A stretch of DNA of 64,000 bases from Firmicutes bacterium UBA1702. GTDB lineage: Bacteria; Bacillota; Clostridia; Peptostreptococcales; Anaerovoracaceae. Both the position numbers and the translations under genes were made by a program. The DNA lies in NCBI GenBank assembly GCA_002320005.1, contig DCJK01000016.1, positions 10,423 through 74,422 on the forward strand. Reading direction: 5' to 3'. A model generated the notes under the pieces. It worked only from the letters and a program-made list of their open reading frames with translations, had not been told where the DNA came from and made no database searches. This document shows, in pieces, positions 61,562-64,000 of this stretch. How positions within the stretch are numbered: the stretch's first letter is position 1; every line of letters starts with the position of its first letter.

Positions 61562-61599
61562 GACCTTGAGAGATATTTTCTCCCAAGGTCTTTCTTATT
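61562..61599 (+). terminator. Terminator after the PAP2 gene
   Basis: GACCTTGAGAG pairs with CTCCCAAGGTC around ATATTTT, followed by a T-rich stretch. Confidence 0.8.
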
Positions 61600-61671
61600 A
61601 TTCGCAAACTACACCAATCCCGATTTTCTCAATATAATTGGGATAATCACAAAGGAAGGGGTGGTTGTACT

Positions 61672-63062
61672 ATGACGGGCAGTTTAGCAAGCGTTCATCC
61701 GGAGCTTATTCCTGAATGGTCAGAGAAGAACTTACCGCTAACGCCGGATAAGATAACCTTCGGTTCAAATAAAAGAGTGTGGTGGAAAGGTGCTTGCGGA
61801 CACGAGTGGGAAACGAGCGTCAAAGCTCGTTCAAAGGGCGAGAAATGCCCGATATGCTCAGGAGCGAGAGTAATAGAGGGTATCAATGATTTAGCCACAT
61901 TGAAGCCCCTGTTGGCTCAGGAGTGGTCTAAAAAGAACAAATTAAAGCCTACCGAGGTATCTGTCGCTTCTCATAAGAAGATTATTTGGAAATGTAAACA
62001 CGGACACGAATGGGAAGCAAGCGTTAAAAGCAGAACGGTAAACGGCACAGGCTGTCCATACTGCTCACATAATAAAGTCCTTGCCGGATTCAATGACCTT
62101 GCTTCACAGTATCCCGATATTGCTGCTGAATGGTCTGACAGAAATCTTCCGTTGCGCCTACAATGGTAACAGCCTTTGCAAACAGTAAGGCTTGGTGGAA
62201 ATGCAAAGATTGCGGAAACGAGTGGTACACTCTTATTTCAACCCGTTCCGGTGGGAGCAGATGTCCGTATTGTAGCGGATATACATTGCTCAAAGGATTT
62301 AATGACTTGGCGACTACGCACCCTGACCTTGCGGCTGAGTGGTCAGAAAGAAATTATCCCCTAATGCCTGATGAGGTAAACGCAAAATCAAGACACAATG
62401 TTTGGTGGAAGTGTAAGACCTGTGGCAATGAGTGGAAGTCCGTTATCAATGCTCGTGTAAAAGGAACAGTATGCCCGGTTTGTGCGGACAGGGCGGTTCT
62501 TGCAGGATACAATGATTTAGCCACAACGGACAGGAAACTGCTTGCTGAATGGGATTACGAAAAAAACTCTCTGCTCCCGACACAAGTGTCAAGAAAGTCA
62601 ATGAAAAGTGTGTGGTGGAAATGTTCACTTGGACACTCTTGGAAAGCAAAAATCAGCGACAGAACAATTATCGGAGAAAAATGCACTGTGTGCGAAAACG
62701 AATATCGCTCCGTGTTCCCCGGCTTGGCTGTCGCCTATTACGCCAATCAAAAAGGACTAAAGGTACAGCTCGGTTCGGATAAACTATTGGGAATACCTCT
62801 TGAAACATACATTCCGTCAGAAAAGCTGGCGATAGAATTTACGAACGGCTCAGAACATATGGAGGTTCTCAAAAGCCACTTATGCAAGCAACGAAATATA
62901 AAACTCGTAAAACTCCCTTTTAAGACAACCGAAACGGAAGCGGAGTATGCCGACAGAGTAAAAGCAGTTTTCAAAAGCGTACATATCTTTATTTATTCTG
63001 ATGTCGAAGCAGATGTTTCGGTAATCAGAGCAAAATTCAATGAATGGAGGAAGCGACTGTGA
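61672..63062 (+). pseudogene. Zinc-ribbon repeat protein with nuclease-like tail, frameshifted
   Basis: Two overlapping frames (61672-62169 and 62163-63062) make one protein of about 463 residues once a single base missing near 62156-62158 is restored: NLPLR then joins PTMVTAFANSKAWWKC. Five repeats follow the pattern EWS-x-x-N-x-x-L-x-P-x-x-V ... WWKC-x-x-GHEW ... CPxC (treble-clef zinc ribbons, DUF4379-like). The C-terminal 110 residues (LLGIPLETYIPSEKLAIEF, then HLCKQRNIKLVKLPF) resemble the Vsr/PD-(D/E)xK endonuclease core. AAGGGG precedes the ATG. Either inactivated, a recoding site, or a sequencing error. Cargo of a mobile element, possibly a nuclease. Confidence 0.8.
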
Positions 63063-63238
63063 GAGAAGAAAAGTTCCATATCTATCTTAATGATGACGAA
63101 TATAGCAGAGTAATACAAACACTTATCCGCTTAAAGAACAGTCTGATTTCACAAGGCAGATACACCGACGGAGTTGACGATGTTCTCTGCAAGGTGCTTT
63201 CAACCAAGAAAAGAAAGCTCAAAATCAAATATATCTGA
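63059..63238 (+). CDS. Small TnpV-neighbour protein
   Basis: A 59-residue basic protein starting at GTG 63059 (GTGA overlap with the preceding stop, GGAGG 8 bases upstream): MREEKFHIYLNDDEYSRVI, then LIRLKNSLISQGRYTDGVDD and a Lys/Arg-rich end. An ATG 15 bases earlier overlaps the ribosome site and is unlikely. The same pattern restarts at 63945 (MRKRKYYLYLTAEERRYI), so the element carries two family members around tnpV. The function is unknown. Confidence 0.8.
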   Translation: MREEKFHIYLNDDEYSRVIQTLIRLKNSLISQGRYTDGVDDVLCKVLSTKKRKLKIKYI

Positions 63239-63248
63239 ACACGAAAAG

Positions 63249-63277
63249 AGACCGCCTACACGATGTAAGCGGTCTTT
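63249..63277 (+). terminator. Terminator after the small gene
   Basis: AGACCGC pairs with GCGGTCT, inner TACA/TGTA stem with CGA loop, then TTTGCT. Ends 10 bases or so after the stop. Confidence 0.75.
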
Positions 63278-63567
63278 GCTAATTTAGAGTAAGTTCGACA
63301 AATTGGAATTTGAAAACTAACTTTTCTTAAATCATTATCGCTTATTGTAGGGCGTTAATGAATTCCTCTGAAAGCCTTGAAAATAAAGGATTTTTCGCAA
63401 TCTGCTCACCTTATCCCTTTATACGATTTCACACGACTTTACCCTTGCTCCGAAAGATTATAAGGGCAAAAGCAAGGGCAAGAAAAACTGATAACACGAT
63501 ATAACAAAGTGTGGTGATCGGGAAACTGTGATGTATGTGCGAATATATTATTTTGGAGGATTACATA
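63278..63567. other. Noncoding stretch before tnpV
   Basis: 290 bases with no gene and no convincing promoter. A CTTGC...GCAAG pairing (about 63446-63482) around GAAAGATTATAAGGGCAAAA could form a hairpin. The TTTGGAGGA site for tnpV is at the end. Confidence 0.4.
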
Positions 63568-63948
63568 ATGGAAAAGTACATTTATAACGAGCAAAACGGT
63601 CTTTGGTATGAGTTGCAGGGCGATTATTACATTCCTTGTTTGGAATTACCCGCCGAAAAAGAAGAAAGGCATATTGGTGTATGGGGACAGCGGCATTTGC
63701 GGTATATCCGTGAGCATAAAAAGGTGTTCTACACCAATCTGCTGATAAGCGGCAAACTGCAATCCCACCTTGCCGATGTTGACGAACAGGCACAGGAACT
63801 GTTTGACCGTCTTATGAAGCAACGGGCAGAGCGTGAAGGCATTACCGAAAAGCTGAAAGCCGACAATCAAATGGAATGGGTCGGCAGGATGAATGCTCTG
63901 CGGTCAGCGGTTACGGAAACTGTCAATGCCGAGGTGATCTTCGTATGA
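63568..63948 (+). CDS. tnpV: TnpV transposon-encoded protein
   Basis: A 126-residue protein recognised as TnpV, an accessory protein of Tn4451-like and related integrative elements. It begins MEKYIYNEQNGLWYELQGDY, has WGQRHLRYIREHKKVFYTNLL (about residues 46-66) as its core, a helical charged middle (EQAQELFDRLMKQRAEREG) and NQMEWVGRMNALRSAVTETV at the end. The start is ATG 63568 with GGAGG 7 bases before. Its molecular role is not known. The stop overlaps the next start (ATGA). Confidence 0.88.
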   Translation: MEKYIYNEQNGLWYELQGDYYIPCLELPAEKEERHIGVWGQRHLRYIREHKKVFYTNLLISGKLQSHLADVDEQAQELFDRLMKQRAEREGITEKLKADNQMEWVGRMNALRSAVTETVNAEVIFV

Positions 63949-64000
63949 GAAAGCGGAAGTATTACCTTTATCTCACGGCAGAGGAACGGCGGTATATCTT
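63945..64000 (+). CDS. Small TnpV-associated protein, start only (runs off right edge)
   Basis: The first 18 codons read MRKRKYYLYLTAEERRYI, coupled to tnpV by an ATGA overlap. It matches the N-terminus of the protein at 63059-63238 in pattern (basic start, [YI]YL, acidic pair, then aromatic), so it is probably a paralogue of about 60 residues. Confidence 0.75.
   Translation, partial: MRKRKYYLYLTAEERRYI

Larger units (their letters stand above)
59960..64000 (+). mobile_element. Left part of an integrated mobile element (boundary approximate)
   Basis: From about 60 kb the base use becomes more AT-rich, Gln is often CAA, and the genes are typical cargo of conjugative or mobilisable elements in gut Firmicutes: XRE regulator, PAP2, zinc-ribbon repeat protein, TnpV and small TnpV-associated proteins. 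No integrase or relaxase is inside the window, so the element must continue to the right if intact. The exact left end is unknown. Confidence 0.55.

Overview
The window looks like a chromosomal segment of an anaerobic, amino-acid-fermenting member of the Clostridia (Bacillota), plausibly near Peptostreptococcales/Anaerovoracaceae. Evidence seen in the sequence: AAGGAGG-type ribosome sites throughout, a secA-prfB neighbourhood, AddB, Tex, a YtrA-type GntR regulator, a B12-dependent Stickland-type ornithine pathway under a sigma-54 activator, butyrate kinase, and a flavodiiron oxygen-protection enzyme. The taxon is an inference; no rRNA or tRNA gene is present.

Layout. 1-4.3 kb: end of a response regulator, thioredoxin, and a large RND exporter with a coiled-coil insert. 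4.3-16.2 kb: an ArsR regulator, then a sigma-54 activator and the ornithine degradation operon it probably controls (ord-ortA-ortB-oraS-oraE, two acetyltransferases, a MutL/GlmL-like reactivase, orr). L-ornithine is racemised (Orr), rearranged by the B12/PLP aminomutase (OraSE), oxidised (Ord) and thiolytically split to D-alanine and acetyl-CoA (OrtAB). The regulator's probable 14-bp operator (GCAAA-N4-TTTGC) occurs over its own -35 box and twice upstream of a consensus -24/-12 promoter. 16.2-22 kb: a small membrane protein, an ECF sigma/anti-sigma pair, a flavodiiron-flavin reductase-rubredoxin fusion, an HD hydrolase and a DUF2804 protein. 22-26.5 kb: nfo, buk, a flavodoxin-fold reductase, a membrane protein and a phosphohexomutase.

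26.5-29.9 kb: metNIQ, preceded by an uncatalogued 32-codon leader peptide with ten methionines, followed by mutually exclusive antiterminator and terminator hairpins. This is the strongest candidate for an undescribed system in the window: methionine-responsive translational attenuation of a Met ABC transporter where an S-box or T-box would be expected. 30-34.4 kb: a minus-strand cobalamin nucleotide-loop operon (cobT, cobU, cobS, a second CobU-like protein, a CobC-like phosphatase), functionally coherent with B12-dependent OraE. 34.5-38.8 kb: an EamA transporter, an HD protein, an NCS2 purine permease and a purine phosphoribosyltransferase. 38.8-40.5 kb: birA-bioY. 40.7-59.9 kb: a housekeeping run (CNNM protein, secA, prfB with its +1 frameshift, tex, a HAD phosphatase, addB, a GNAT, deoD, a second orr paralogue, greA, lysS). 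Between secA and prfB sits a GntR-ABC cassette bracketed by two 70-bp direct repeats carrying terminators.

From about 60 kb to the end base use changes (more AT-rich, CAA for Gln), and the genes (XRE-membrane regulator, PAP2, a frameshifted zinc-ribbon/nuclease gene, TnpV, small TnpV-associated proteins) indicate an integrated mobile element that runs past the right edge.
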